Shown piece by piece: positions 33,135 through 42,077 of a DNA stretch of 64,000 nucleotides. The stretch spans positions 62,001 to 126,000 of the forward strand of contig NZ_MOLV01000007.1 in NCBI RefSeq assembly GCF_001870785.1, in the 5' to 3' direction. The notes under the pieces are model-generated. The model had not been told where the DNA came from and made no database searches. It was given only the letters and a program-made list of their open reading frames with translations. A program made the position numbers and the translations under genes. Positions within the stretch are counted from its first letter, which is position 1. Each line of letters opens with the position of its first letter. Origin of the DNA: Exiguobacterium sp. KRL4. GTDB lineage: Bacteria; Bacillota; Bacilli; Exiguobacteriales; Exiguobacteriaceae.

Positions 33135-33821
33135 TTACTTCACGAAATAACCTAATGAACCTTGATACTTTTTCATTTCACTAACACCGTTTTTATAACG
33201 TTTACTGCTTGGATCCTGGGAAATATAATCGTGAGAACGTTCGTCAATCCACTTTGTGTTACTTAATGTAAAGTCATTAAAAATATAGCCGAACCCGTAA
33301 CCTCCATTATCATAAACAGGTACTTGTACTAAATTACCGTTCATTTTAGGCTTCATTCCATATGAAGTTAATGTATTACTTTGTTTCACTAATTTTTTAT
33401 TCAGAATCGTATACGTTTTTAAGTTAAGGAAAGAATATGTGTCCCTATCTGTAAGTGAAAAAACAGTAGAATAACCGGTTTTGTTTTTTAGTACAGCACT
33501 TGTTTTAGAATCACTAGTACTGAAAGCATACGGGTTTGATTTTGTATATGTGTACGTATAACTGCTTGCTTTCCCATTTAGGTAAAGTGTGAATTTACCA
33601 CTACATAACTCATCTTTTCCTTTAATCCACCAAATATCATTTGAAGTAGCTTTATGACAACTCGCCTTCGGTGAGCGAACTGATACTGTGTACTTTTTTA
33701 TCGATTGATCGTAAATCGTGAAATCTTGCGTGATTTTTTTTGAATAAGAGGCAGCTTCAGAGTAAGAAGGATGGACAGTAATTAATAATAGTAAAAAAAT
33801 TAATAAAATTATTTTTTTCAT
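33135..33821 (-). CDS. AT-rich secreted protein, function unknown
   Basis: 228 residues with a clear signal peptide (MKKIILLIFLLLLI, cleavage near EAA at residue 24). The mature part is rich in Ser, Thr, Tyr, Lys and Asn, with two cysteines (KASCHKA and DELCSG) that could form a disulfide. The gene is visibly more AT-rich than its neighbours and uses many A/T-ending codons, which suggests recent transfer. No motif was recognised; the beta-rich look would fit a surface or secreted binding protein. Confidence 0.78.
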   Translation of the reverse strand: MKKIILLIFLLLLITVHPSYSEAASYSKKITQDFTIYDQSIKKYTVSVRSPKASCHKATSNDIWWIKGKDELCSGKFTLYLNGKASSYTYTYTKSNPYAFSTSDSKTSAVLKNKTGYSTVFSLTDRDTYSFLNLKTYTILNKKLVKQSNTLTSYGMKPKMNGNLVQVPVYDNGGYGFGYIFNDFTLSNTKWIDERSHDYISQDPSSKRYKNGVSEMKKYQGSLGYFVK

Positions 33822-33903
33822 AAGACATCTCCCTTTTTTGTTGTTAATTCCATTTTATAACATTTGGAAGGATGTCAGTTAAAAAGATAAAAAAATAAAA
33901 CCA

Positions 33904-33940
33904 AAAACGCCTTTCTTTCGTTTACTGAAGAAGGCGTATG
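33904..33940 (-). terminator. Terminator of the NOS-NUDIX unit
   Basis: On the minus strand ACGCCTT pairs with AAGGCGT (extended by weak pairs) and runs into TTTTTGGTTTTATTTT. Confidence 0.65.
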
Positions 33941-33965
33941 GTCATTCACTTTATAGCGACGCAGG

Positions 33966-34412
33966 TCAACTTTGGTTTAGATAGTCTTCAATCATCACAC
34001 GATGCGATCCGACGATATTGTCCGGTAATTCCGTTAGCGGGACATAGGTCAACGCAAAACTTTCTTCGCTGATCCGTAACGTACCGGACGTTTCAGTTGT
34101 CACGTAAGCGAGGGTCACGCTTTGAAAGACATCACCGTTTGCAAGCGTCGTGACGTAATTTTTTCCGGAATAGACACCAAGCAACGTCAGCTGTTCAGCG
34201 ACGAGACCTGTCTCTTCCAACAGCTCACGACGGGCCGTTTCTTCGGTGGACTCGGCCCATTCCATCAGACCACCGGGCAGTCCGAACCGTGCCTGCGATT
34301 CATTCCGTTGTTCGAGCAGGATGTGCCCATCAGTGATGACAAGCACGACGGCACCGACCAAGATCAACGGGGTTTGTCCGACTTGATCCCGCAGCGTCTT
34401 GACGTAATTCAT
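33966..34412 (-). CDS. NUDIX hydrolase
   Basis: 148 residues from the ATG at 34412, which overlaps the NOS stop (ATGA) and follows AGGAGG. The Nudix box is complete: GGLMEWAESTEETARRELLEETGL fits Gx5Ex7REUxEExGU near residues 44-66. Such enzymes hydrolyse nucleoside diphosphates linked to other groups. The target here is unknown. Coupling to nitric oxide synthase suggests cleanup of damaged nucleotides or of ADP-ribose, but that is inference. Confidence 0.9.
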   Translation of the reverse strand: MNYVKTLRDQVGQTPLILVGAVVLVITDGHILLEQRNESQARFGLPGGLMEWAESTEETARRELLEETGLVAEQLTLLGVYSGKNYVTTLANGDVFQSVTLAYVTTETSGTLRISEESFALTYVPLTELPDNIVGSHRVMIEDYLNQS

Positions 34413-35509
34413 CGGGAGACCTCCTGATGGAACGGACAACCGGTCGGAACGCTTGGTTCTTCCACCGGAGCAGTACCCGTAAAGAAGTTGGGTCGTTTGA
34501 TGTCCAGATCAAAGTCTTTATGAAACAGGTGTGTCGCGGCACCGCTCATCGGCGGTACAAGCCAGGACCAGTCGCCGGTGACATCCCGTTCACACGCGGC
34601 TTCATTTTTTTCAAATCGAGCAAACTGTTTGGCAGCCGTATGGTGATCGACGATTGTCACGCCGGCTTGTTCAAACGAATCGAGAACGGCGAGATTCAGT
34701 TCAACGAGGGCGCGGTCTTTCCATAAGGAACGTTCCCGTGACGTATTGAGCCCCAGTTGTCTTGCGACGAGCGGCAAGAGGTCATAACGATCGGTATCCG
34801 CTAAATTACGGGCGCCGATTTCCGTTCCCATATACCAGCCGTTAAACGGCGCACACGGATAGGAGATACCACCGATTTCGAGCCGCATATCGGAAATCAT
34901 CGGCACAGCGTACCATTTGATGGTTTGATCGCCAAATAAGTCGTAGTCAGGATGGGTGATCGTCACTTCGAGCACCAGATCGTCCGGAAGCGGATGCAGA
35001 CTGACTTGACCATCGAGCTCGATCAACAACGGCAACACATCAAAGGCGGTTCCTTGACCGGACCAGCCGAGTGATTGACATTGTTTGGTGAAGGCAAGCG
35101 AACTTGGATCACCAATGATGCCGTCCGGCGTGTCGTAACCGGCGTAACGAATCAGTTGATGGTTCAAGACGCGGACGCGGTCCGGATGAAAAATCGTGAT
35201 CGTCGAACGGACACGACCATCATTCGTCGCATACTCGATATGCTCAAATAAGGCATCGCGAATCGTCTCGATGGTTAAAGCATCCCGTGCGTCGATGACG
35301 TGGAGCTGGTCCCAAAAGAGGCGGCCGATACAGCGATTACTGTTGCGCCAAGCGAGTTTTGCTCCGTATGCTAACTCTTGGGACGTTTGTTCATATGTCC
35401 CTGTCCGTGAAACTTCTTCACGGACTTCATGCAGGCGATTGCTTTCCTGCGGGTATTGTTCTATATAGTCAGTTAAGAAGCGTTCGGCTTCGGCAAGTAA
35501 AGTAGGCAC
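34409..35509 (-). CDS. nos: Bacterial nitric oxide synthase (oxygenase domain)
   Basis: 366 residues with a GTG start at 35509, GAAAGGA nine bases upstream. It is an oxygenase-only NOS: the haem-ligand cysteine is in WRNSNRCIGR near residue 58, the arginine-binding Glu in GWYMGTEIG near residue 229, and the C-terminal region carries the pterin-site tryptophans (GDWSWLVPP). There is no reductase domain, as usual in Bacillales, where cellular flavodoxins supply electrons. It makes NO and citrulline from arginine. In Bacillus this protects against oxidative stress and some antibiotics. It is the first gene of a two-gene unit with a NUDIX hydrolase. Confidence 0.95.
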   Translation of the reverse strand: MPTLLAEAERFLTDYIEQYPQESNRLHEVREEVSRTGTYEQTSQELAYGAKLAWRNSNRCIGRLFWDQLHVIDARDALTIETIRDALFEHIEYATNDGRVRSTITIFHPDRVRVLNHQLIRYAGYDTPDGIIGDPSSLAFTKQCQSLGWSGQGTAFDVLPLLIELDGQVSLHPLPDDLVLEVTITHPDYDLFGDQTIKWYAVPMISDMRLEIGGISYPCAPFNGWYMGTEIGARNLADTDRYDLLPLVARQLGLNTSRERSLWKDRALVELNLAVLDSFEQAGVTIVDHHTAAKQFARFEKNEAACERDVTGDWSWLVPPMSGAATHLFHKDFDLDIKRPNFFTGTAPVEEPSVPTGCPFHQEVSR

Positions 35510-35694
35510 GGCGTAGAATCCTTTCTTTTTTCCAACACGACGATTGTTCTTGTTTCAGTGTACCGCCTGCTTCAGCTTTCTGCCAATTGATAATCGTTAA
35601 ACGCTTACTTATGAGTTCGAAAGACCGTAAAAGTTTAAAAGTAGTGTCGAAAGGGGGATAGAGAAAGGAATCATTCGAAAGTGAGGAAAAATGT

Positions 35695-36552
35695 ATGTCA
35701 TTAATAAAACCTGTATTCGCCCGTTTTTTCGGAGAAGCCTTCTTTGATAAGTCGGCCCAACTCGCCTATTATCTGATGTTGTCCTTATTCCCATTTTTAT
35801 TATTTGTGGTTGGTCTTGTCTCGTTTTTACCGTTTACGTCAGGAGACGTCCTCGATTTGATCCGTCCGTTTGCTCCGGCAGAAACATACGATTTGATTCG
35901 AAAAAATGTCGTCGGCATCTTTGACGATGGCGGACTGAAGCTTGCCTCAATCAGTTTCCTGGCAGCCTTTTGGCTCGCCTCGATGTCGGTCCAGTCGCTT
36001 GTTCGTTCATTAAACGATGCGTTAGAAGTGACACGGAAAGTCCCGTTTTGGAGAGGCTTATTACAGGATTTTGGATTTACGATTGGTATGATGATCATCT
36101 TACCGACGTCTCTTCTTGTTCCAGTCGCGGAAAAGTTGACGAGACGCTTCATCAACCATTTTACGATCGTCGCTGATTTCGTGATGGACTATTCATGGAT
36201 TTGGTTTTTATTCCGTTGGGGACTCGGGTCGTTATTCCTGTTGATGTTCTTCATCTTGTTGTACCGGATGCTGCCGAGTGTCCGACTGACAACTCGTCAA
36301 GTATTGCCGGGTGCCTTATTTGCAACGATTGCCTGGCAGGCGGTATCGGAATTCTTCTCCTACTACGCAGAATTCGGCAGTTATGACCGTCTGTACGGAC
36401 AACTTGCCGGGATCATCGTTTTGATGACATGGTTTTACCTCTCGTCGGTCGTCTTGATGCTCGGCGGCTTGATGAATGCCGAACGGATGCGTCAAAAGAA
36501 GGAAGCCAAAGTTTTAAAACCCGAAAAAATCAAACAAGAGACTGTCCGTTAA
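35695..36552 (+). CDS. YihY/UPF0761 family membrane protein
   Basis: 285 residues. Six hydrophobic segments and the family landmarks SAQLAYYLMLSLFPFLLF near residue 20, MSVQSLVRSLNDALEV in the middle, and YDRLYGQLAGIIVLMTWFYLSS near the end. Members were once called ribonuclease BN, but that activity belongs to another protein; a transport or envelope role is more likely. It is convergent with the TauE/SafE gene and its stop lies inside the shared terminator loop. Confidence 0.9.
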   Translation: MSLIKPVFARFFGEAFFDKSAQLAYYLMLSLFPFLLFVVGLVSFLPFTSGDVLDLIRPFAPAETYDLIRKNVVGIFDDGGLKLASISFLAAFWLASMSVQSLVRSLNDALEVTRKVPFWRGLLQDFGFTIGMMIILPTSLLVPVAEKLTRRFINHFTIVADFVMDYSWIWFLFRWGLGSLFLLMFFILLYRMLPSVRLTTRQVLPGALFATIAWQAVSEFFSYYAEFGSYDRLYGQLAGIIVLMTWFYLSSVVLMLGGLMNAERMRQKKEAKVLKPEKIKQETVR

Positions 36553-36566
36553 GGGCAGTCTTTTGT
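36540..36566. terminator. Terminator overlapping two convergent gene ends
   Basis: GACTGTCC and GGGCAGTC pair around GTTAA, followed by TTTT. The YihY stop codon lies in the loop and the opposite gene's stop is also covered. Confidence 0.65.
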
Positions 36567-37415
36567 TTGATGTTGAATTGTTTTTTGATAAAAGAACAGA
36601 CCAATCAATCCGGCCGTAAACAAAGCGAGCAGAAATAAAGAAAGTTGTTCATGGTGTGTCGTTTTCAAGAAAACACTCGTGGCGATGGCTGCATAAAAAC
36701 TCCCCAAACTCTTTTTGACAAAGTGTGTACTGAAGAGGTTGAGAAAGGAAGCGCCGAGCGGTGAGCCGATCAGTGCTCCGATAATTAACACAACTCCTAA
36801 ACCAAGCGGAGCCTGCGTCCCCGAGATGAAGTAACTGGTGAGCCCGCCGAGGACAATTAACGTAGCCGCGGCGATGCTTGTTCCGATGGCTTGTTTGAGC
36901 GGGAAACGCACCCATCCCATCAGAAGCGGGGTGAGTAAAAAGCCACCGCTGACGCCCATCAAAGACGACAGAATTCCAGCGGCTCCGCCGATTGCTACCA
37001 ATTTATAAAACGAAGCGTGCGGAACAGGCGTCTCGCGAATAATTTTTTTTGCCGGTTTTAAGAATTGAATCGCAAATAGAAGCAACAGGACGATGTACAG
37101 CGTGGAAATGACGATGTCTGCACCGCTGTGTTGTTCCATCCAAAAGACGATAGGCGTAACGGCAGCGGATCCGATGATCCCTGCCAACCCAATCGTACCC
37201 GCATCCCGAAGATGAAAGTTGTTCTGGCGGAGGTGGGCAAAGGTGCCGGTCACCGTCGAACCAAGCGTCAACAGTAAACTTAAGACGATTGCTGTGCTGG
37301 GGGCGTACCCTAAGATCAATAAAAGAGGGGTAAGAATGATGCCTCCACCGATTCCGAAAAAGCCGGAAAGAATGCCGATTGCGGCGCCGAGTAAAAGAAA
37401 AAGTAATAGTTCCAA
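36549..37415 (-). CDS. TauE/SafE (TSUP) anion exporter
   Basis: 288 residues with a likely TTG start at 37415, seven bases after AAGGA; a frame extends to an ATG at 37469 without a good site. Eight to nine hydrophobic segments and the duplicated glycine-rich motif GFFGIGGGIILTP near the start and MGVSGGFLLTPLLM in the middle are typical of TSUP proteins, which move sulfite, sulfonates or related anions. It is divergent from a LysR regulator that probably controls it. The adjacent persulfide operon has a second TSUP gene. Confidence 0.9.
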   Translation of the reverse strand: MELLLFLLLGAAIGILSGFFGIGGGIILTPLLLILGYAPSTAIVLSLLLTLGSTVTGTFAHLRQNNFHLRDAGTIGLAGIIGSAAVTPIVFWMEQHSGADIVISTLYIVLLLLFAIQFLKPAKKIIRETPVPHASFYKLVAIGGAAGILSSLMGVSGGFLLTPLLMGWVRFPLKQAIGTSIAAATLIVLGGLTSYFISGTQAPLGLGVVLIIGALIGSPLGASFLNLFSTHFVKKSLGSFYAAIATSVFLKTTHHEQLSLFLLALFTAGLIGLFFYQKTIQHQTKDCP

Positions 37416-37527
37416 TAGGTGTTCCTTCTTTCTGTGAAGTGATACAGATGACTCTACGGGGAAAGTCATGATTAGGAAAATGAATTATACTGATGCTAAG
37501 GATCAGAAAAATAAATGAGGTGAAGGT

Positions 37528-38376
37528 ATGAACTTTAATGAATTAAAGACATTTGTCACGTTAGTTGAAACAAAACACTTTACGAAAACAGCTGAACGGC
37601 TGTATATTTCACAGCCGACGGTTAGTCTTCATTTAAAGCATCTCGAAGAACATTTCAGGCAAAGCCTGATTCATCGGCATACATTTAACAAGACGATTGA
37701 AATCTCAGAAGCCGGACGGATTGTGTACCGACATGCCAAAGAAATCCTGCACCAGACGGTACGGTTGGAACAAGAAATGGATGATTTAGAAGGAGTCACC
37801 CGAGGGACGTTAAGAATCGCCGCGACGCATACCATCTATGAGGCGATGTTAGAACAGATGATCCACGACTTTCTTGTCGCTTATCCGGATGTGTCAGTTG
37901 ATGCCCGGGTGATGAACCAAGAACAAGTCGAGCAGGCATTACTCCATCACGAAATCGATTTAGGGATGGTGGAAGGACCGCATCATTCCCAGCAAATCGA
38001 GGCGATTCCTTTTGCGACCGACCGATTACGGATCATTGGTCACGAAAGCCTTGTTTTGGAGCAGGCGACGTGGATTTACCGGGAAGAAGGGTCAGCTGCC
38101 CGGTTCGCACTGGAAACATGGTTAGTCACGCAGGCGATTGTCCCAAGACGGATCATTACCGTGTATTCCAATCGGCTGATTAAACAATTGATTACGAACG
38201 GGACGGGGATCTCGATTCTCTCGGAACGTTTGGCGGGTACTTTACTCGATTCGGATAGATTTAAGACACATGATGATTCCCGAATTGATCAACGGATGTT
38301 TCAATTCATTACGTTAAAAGGGGAGACGACCCGTCTGTCCTACAAGTGGATGAAGGAACACTCCGGATTAGATTAA
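37528..38376 (+). CDS. LysR-family regulator
   Basis: 282 residues. Residues 1-60 are a LysR winged helix-turn-helix (ELKTFVTLVETKHFTKTAERL, then SQPTVSLHLKHLE). The rest is a two-lobe effector domain. It is divergent from the TSUP exporter, and the 112-bp gap should hold its operator. Sequence style (SQPTVSLHLKHLEE) resembles CysL/CbbR-like regulators, which respond to sulfur or carbon signals. Control of sulfite or sulfide export is inferred from context. Confidence 0.9.
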   Translation: MNFNELKTFVTLVETKHFTKTAERLYISQPTVSLHLKHLEEHFRQSLIHRHTFNKTIEISEAGRIVYRHAKEILHQTVRLEQEMDDLEGVTRGTLRIAATHTIYEAMLEQMIHDFLVAYPDVSVDARVMNQEQVEQALLHHEIDLGMVEGPHHSQQIEAIPFATDRLRIIGHESLVLEQATWIYREEGSAARFALETWLVTQAIVPRRIITVYSNRLIKQLITNGTGISILSERLAGTLLDSDRFKTHDDSRIDQRMFQFITLKGETTRLSYKWMKEHSGLD

Positions 38377-38387
38377 AAACTTTTTCG

Positions 38388-38416
38388 TTGACTTATACCC
38401 CTGTAGGTATTATTGT
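38388..38416 (+). promoter_or_regulatory. Promoter with CstR-type operator in the spacer (site 1)
   Basis: TTGACT (38388-38393), a 17-base spacer and TATTGT (38411-38416). The spacer holds TATACCCCTGTAGGTAT, an inverted repeat ATACC...GGTAT like CstR/CsoR sites. Bound CstR would block RNA polymerase. Confidence 0.75.
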
Positions 38417-38475
38417 ATGGAATGTAGCCAATGGATCTGACGCAGGTCACACGAAAAAAGGAGCGTGTTCTTCAC

Positions 38476-38739
38476 ATGGAAAAAACATACGAGAATAAAA
38501 TCATTCACCGGATGAACCGGATTGAAGGGCAACTGCACGCCATCACCCGGATGATGAGAGAAGAAGCATCCTGCAAAGATGTTGTCACTCAACTGAGTGC
38601 GACACGCAGTGCGATTGATCGTGTCATTGGACTGGTCGTGAGTGAAAATCTCATCGACTGTGTCACGAACGATGACACGGCAGACAATCATGAACAAGCG
38701 GTAGCAGAAGCGGTTCAACTGTTATTGAAGAGCAGATAA
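38476..38739 (+). CDS. cstR: CstR-type persulfide-sensing repressor (CsoR family)
   Basis: 87 residues from the ATG at 38476, with AAAGGAG upstream. It has the all-helical CsoR/RcnR fold. Two cysteines occur at EASCKD and LIDCVT, matching the CstR pair that forms di- to tetrasulfide bridges with persulfides. The histidine of copper-sensing CsoR is replaced (ENLIDC), which argues against copper. It should repress the downstream sulfur genes until persulfide oxidises it. In Bacillus subtilis the equivalent gene is yrkD. Confidence 0.85.
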   Translation: MEKTYENKIIHRMNRIEGQLHAITRMMREEASCKDVVTQLSATRSAIDRVIGLVVSENLIDCVTNDDTADNHEQAVAEAVQLLLKSR

Positions 38740-38758
38740 AAAATTTTTAAAATAAAAT

Positions 38759-38774
38759 ATACCCCTTAGGGTAA
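38759..38774. promoter_or_regulatory. CstR-type operator (site 2)
   Basis: ATACCCCTTAGGGTAA has the same ATACCCC...GGGTA layout as site 1, in the gap before the DsrE-like gene. Confidence 0.7.
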
Positions 38775-38796
38775 AATGGATGGAGGAATTATTTAG

Positions 38797-39276
38797 ATGT
38801 CAGAGATTAAAAAAACAACGATTGTATTATTCAGTGGAGATTACGATAAGGTCATGGCAGCGTATATCATTGCTAATGGTGCAGCCGCATACGACCATGA
38901 AGTGACGATTTTCCATACGTTCTGGGGATTAAACGCGATGCGCAAGGACGAACCGATCCAGCCCGATAAAACGTTGCTTGAAAAAATGTTCGGGAAATTC
39001 ATGCCGCGTGGAGCAGACAAGATGCCGCTCTCGAAGATGAACTTTGGTGGTGCCGGTCAGAAGATGATCAAAAATGTCATGAAAAAACACAACGCGATGC
39101 CGCTTCCCGATCTAATTGAACTGGCGAAAGAGCAAGACGTAAAACTGGTCGCTTGTACGATGACGATGGACTTGCTCGGATTAAAACAAGAAGAACTGCA
39201 TGACGGAATCGAATATGCCGGCGTCGCCGCATATCTTGCTGATGCCGAAGACGGAAACGTCAACCTGTTCATCTAA
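38797..39276 (+). CDS. DsrE/DsrF-like sulfur-carrier protein (YrkE-like)
   Basis: 159 residues, GGAGG upstream. The N-terminal IVLFSGDYDKVMAAYIIANGA and the cysteine in KLVACTMTMDLLGLK near residue 113 are typical of DsrE/DsrF/DrsH-like proteins that carry sulfane sulfur on a cysteine. It is the first structural gene after CstR. It probably hands persulfide to the TusA and rhodanese proteins of the operon. Confidence 0.9.
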   Translation: MSEIKKTTIVLFSGDYDKVMAAYIIANGAAAYDHEVTIFHTFWGLNAMRKDEPIQPDKTLLEKMFGKFMPRGADKMPLSKMNFGGAGQKMIKNVMKKHNAMPLPDLIELAKEQDVKLVACTMTMDLLGLKQEELHDGIEYAGVAAYLADAEDGNVNLFI

Positions 39277-39297
39277 TCTCGAGGAGGGATGATGTAA

Positions 39298-39663
39298 GTG
39301 GATATCTTGAACATTGTATTTCTAATCATCGTTGCGTTTCTAGCTTATCGGATGTTCGCCCCAACAAAAGGTGTCAACAAATGGTCGACGTCGGACTTAA
39401 AACAGAAGTTAGGTGACCGCAACCGATTTTATTTGGATGTCCGGACACCGGGCGAATTCAAAGGAAATCACATTAAAGGCTTTAAGAATATTCCGCTTCA
39501 AGTATTGCCGTCACAACTCGACAAGATTCCGAAAGACAAAGAAGTCATCGTCATCTGTCAGAGCGGCATGCGCAGTAAACAGGCGGTCAAACAATTAAAA
39601 AAAGCGGGTTATGCCCACATCACAGAAGTGTCAGGCGGAATGAACGCTTGGCGTAAAAACTAG
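39298..39663 (+). CDS. Membrane-anchored rhodanese
   Basis: 121 residues with a GTG start at 39298 (GAGGAGGG upstream). Residues 2-20 are a hydrophobic anchor (ILNIVFLIIVAFLAYRMF). A rhodanese domain follows with the active cysteine in VIVICQSGMRS near residue 84. It would hold persulfide at the inner face of the membrane and pass it to acceptors. Confidence 0.88.
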   Translation: MDILNIVFLIIVAFLAYRMFAPTKGVNKWSTSDLKQKLGDRNRFYLDVRTPGEFKGNHIKGFKNIPLQVLPSQLDKIPKDKEVIVICQSGMRSKQAVKQLKKAGYAHITEVSGGMNAWRKN

Positions 39664-39678
39664 GAGGAGGAATCACAG

Positions 39679-39975
39679 ATGAAACGATTCACAGCAAAAG
39701 AAGTACAGGAAAAGCTTGAAAACGGGGAACAACTCAATATCATTGATGTCCGCGAAGTGGATGAAGTCAAAGAAGGCAAGATTCCGGAAGCGATTCATAT
39801 TCCACTTGGTCTCGTCGAGTTTAAAATGAACGAACTCGATAAGAAAAAACAATATGTCATGGTCTGCCGTTCTGGTGCGCGCAGTGGCCAGGCAACGAAT
39901 TATCTCGAAGGACAAGGCTTTGATGTCATCAACATGGATGGTGGAATGATGTCGTACGAAGGTAAAACCAACTAA
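39679..39975 (+). CDS. Cytoplasmic single-domain rhodanese
   Basis: 98 residues, GGAGGAGG upstream. It is a minimal rhodanese: NIIDVREVDE at the start and the active-site loop VMVCRSGARSGQA near residue 60. No signal or membrane segment. It follows the anchored rhodanese by 15 bases. Confidence 0.9.
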   Translation: MKRFTAKEVQEKLENGEQLNIIDVREVDEVKEGKIPEAIHIPLGLVEFKMNELDKKKQYVMVCRSGARSGQATNYLEGQGFDVINMDGGMMSYEGKTN

Positions 39976-39992
39976 AAAATTTAACTTTCAAT

Positions 39993-40008
39993 ATACCCCT
40001 ACAGGTAA
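39993..40008. promoter_or_regulatory. CstR-type operator (site 3)
   Basis: ATACCCCTACAGGTAA repeats the operator pattern inside the operon. It lies just before the TusA-rhodanese gene, suggesting an internal regulated promoter; TTAACT at 39981 could be its -35. Confidence 0.65.
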
Positions 40009-40023
40009 AAGGAGCGAATACTT

Positions 40024-40590
40024 TTGCAGACAATCAAAACAGATATCGTACTCGACGCACGTGGCTTAGCTTGCCCGATGCCAATCGTCCGGACAAAAAA
40101 GACGATGAAGACGCTTGAACCGGGTCAAGTCGTGGAAGTCCAGGCAACTGACAAAGGATCAACAGCCGATCTTCGTGCCTGGGCCAACAGTACCGGGAAT
40201 CAATATCTTGGAACAATCGAAGAAGGAGACGTCTTGCGGCATTACGTCCGCAAATCTTCCGGTGACGAGCAAGAAGCACCGGCATTTAAATCGATTGTTA
40301 CGAACGAGACCGTTGAAACGGTTCGCAACAATCCGGATACGCTCATCTTGGACGTCCGGGAAACTGCTGAATATGCGTTCTCCCATATCCCGAATGCAGT
40401 CAACATTCCGCTCGGAGAACTGGAGACGCGAATCGGAGAACTCGACACATCGAAAACGATTTATGTCGTTTGCCGGACCGGCAGTCGGAGTGATTTAGCC
40501 TGCCAACAGCTGGATGCGAAAGGATTCAACGTTCAAAACGTGATCCCTGGTATGAGTGACTGGACGTACGAGACAAATCAAACCGTTTAA
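40024..40590 (+). CDS. TusA-rhodanese fusion (YrkF-like)
   Basis: 188 residues with a TTG start at 40024, nine bases after AAGGAG. Residues 1-75 are TusA-like with the sulfur-carrier Cys in GLACPMPIV. Residues 90-188 are a rhodanese with active-site [10 protein letters not shown]. The fusion lets sulfur move between two cysteines of one chain, as in CstA/YrkF. Confidence 0.92.
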   Translation: MQTIKTDIVLDARGLACPMPIVRTKKTMKTLEPGQVVEVQATDKGSTADLRAWANSTGNQYLGTIEEGDVLRHYVRKSSGDEQEAPAFKSIVTNETVETVRNNPDTLILDVRETAEYAFSHIPNAVNIPLGELETRIGELDTSKTIYVVCRTGSRSDLACQQLDAKGFNVQNVIPGMSDWTYETNQTV

Positions 40591-40622
40591 TCCGTAAATT
40601 ACGATCAGGAGGAATCAAGCAG

Positions 40623-41759
40623 ATGACACACGCAATGACAACAAAAGAAGTCACGCAAAAAATCATTCACCGGGAAAAAATGTTTATCTTGGATGTCCGA
40701 AATGAAGAGGCGTTTCAAGATTGGAAAATTGAAGGCGAACAGTTTTCATATCTCAATGTTCCGTATTTTGATTTACTCGACGGTGTCGAAGATATTTTAG
40801 ATCAACTGCCGACTGACCAAGCTGTTCTTGTCGTCTGTGCAAAAGAAGGATCATCGATTTTTGTAGCAGAGTTATTGGAAGAAGCAGGACGGACCGTCTC
40901 GTATCTTTCAGGAGGTATGAAAGCTTGGAGCGAACACTTGGAGCCAATCTCACTCGGATCATTAAATGAAACCGGAGCAGATCGTGGAGAAGTCGTTCAA
41001 TTCGTCCGGATCGGGAAAGGCTGTTTATCGTACATGATCATCTCAGAAGGCGAAGCTGTCCTCGTCGATGCCGCGCGGATGACCGATGTCTATCTCGATT
41101 ACGCAAACGAACGTCAACTTACCATCACGCATGTCTTTGATACACATCTTCACGCCGATCACATTTCCGGCGGACGTGAGATTGCTGAAAAAACGGGAGC
41201 GACTTACTGGTTGCCACCAAAAGACGCGACAGACGTCACGTTTGAGTATGCGGCGCTCGAAGACGGAAGCCGCGTTCAAATAGGCGATACAAAAATCGAT
41301 GTCCGGGCACTTTATTCCCCGGGACATACAATCGGCTCGACGTCGTTTATTGTCGACGAGCGTTATCTCTTAACGGGTGATATCTTGTTCATCGATTCGA
41401 TTGGCCGTCCGGATTTAGCTGGTCTTGCAGAAGACTGGGTCGGCGACTTGCGGGAGTCGCTTTACAAGACGTATCGCGAACTCGCGAAAGACCTTGTCGT
41501 CTTACCGGCCCATTTCATGCTGATTGAAGAATTAAATGAAGACGGCAGTGTCGCAGAAAAACTTGATATTTTACTCGTAAACAATCACGGCTTGAACATC
41601 GAAGATGAAGAAACATTCCGGAAGATGGTGACCGAAAATCTGCCACCGCAACCAAATGCCTATCAAGAAATTCGCGAAACAAACATGGGGAAACAGACGC
41701 CTGATCTCGAAGCACAACGTGAAATGGAAGTTGGACCAAACCGTTGCGCCGTTCGTTAA
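40623..41759 (+). CDS. Rhodanese-persulfide dioxygenase fusion (CstB/YrkH-like)
   Basis: 378 residues. Residues 5-105 are a rhodanese with CAKEGSS as the active loop. Residues 120-330 are a metallo-beta-lactamase fold with THLHADH as the iron-binding His cluster and further ligands in [14 protein letters not shown] and PAHF, as in ETHE1-type persulfide dioxygenases. The tail ends NRCAVR with one more cysteine. It should oxidise low-molecular-weight persulfides to sulfite or thiosulfate. The domain order rhodanese then MBL differs from CstB, which has MBL first. Confidence 0.9.
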   Translation: MTHAMTTKEVTQKIIHREKMFILDVRNEEAFQDWKIEGEQFSYLNVPYFDLLDGVEDILDQLPTDQAVLVVCAKEGSSIFVAELLEEAGRTVSYLSGGMKAWSEHLEPISLGSLNETGADRGEVVQFVRIGKGCLSYMIISEGEAVLVDAARMTDVYLDYANERQLTITHVFDTHLHADHISGGREIAEKTGATYWLPPKDATDVTFEYAALEDGSRVQIGDTKIDVRALYSPGHTIGSTSFIVDERYLLTGDILFIDSIGRPDLAGLAEDWVGDLRESLYKTYRELAKDLVVLPAHFMLIEELNEDGSVAEKLDILLVNNHGLNIEDEETFRKMVTENLPPQPNAYQEIRETNMGKQTPDLEAQREMEVGPNRCAVR

Positions 41760-41795
41760 ACTAAAAAACAACTTACCTCAGGAGGAATCACAATC

Positions 41796-42023
41796 ATGAA
41801 ATCAGAACTCGTACTCGACGCCAAAGGGCTTGCCTGCCCAATGCCAATCGTCAAAACAAAAAAAGCCATCGCAGGACTTGAATCAGGACAGATTCTTGAA
41901 ATCCATGCAACGGATAAAGGGGCAAAAAACGATTTACAAGCGTGGGCAAGATCAGGTGGTCATGAGCTTGTGAAACACGAAGAAGACGCCAGTGTTTTAA
42001 AATTCTGGATCCAAAAAGGATAA
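41796..42023 (+). CDS. TusA-like sulfur carrier (YrkI-like)
   Basis: 75 residues, CAGGAGG upstream. The TusA signature [15 protein letters not shown] with the sulfur-accepting cysteine lies at residues 10-24. It resembles the TusA part of the fusion at 40024 closely, so it probably arose by duplication. Confidence 0.92.
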   Translation: MKSELVLDAKGLACPMPIVKTKKAIAGLESGQILEIHATDKGAKNDLQAWARSGGHELVKHEEDASVLKFWIQKG

Positions 42024-42077
42024 TTCAAGTGGAAGGAGGGCTGGCGACAGTCCTCTTTTTTTAAAGGAGTGAATCAA

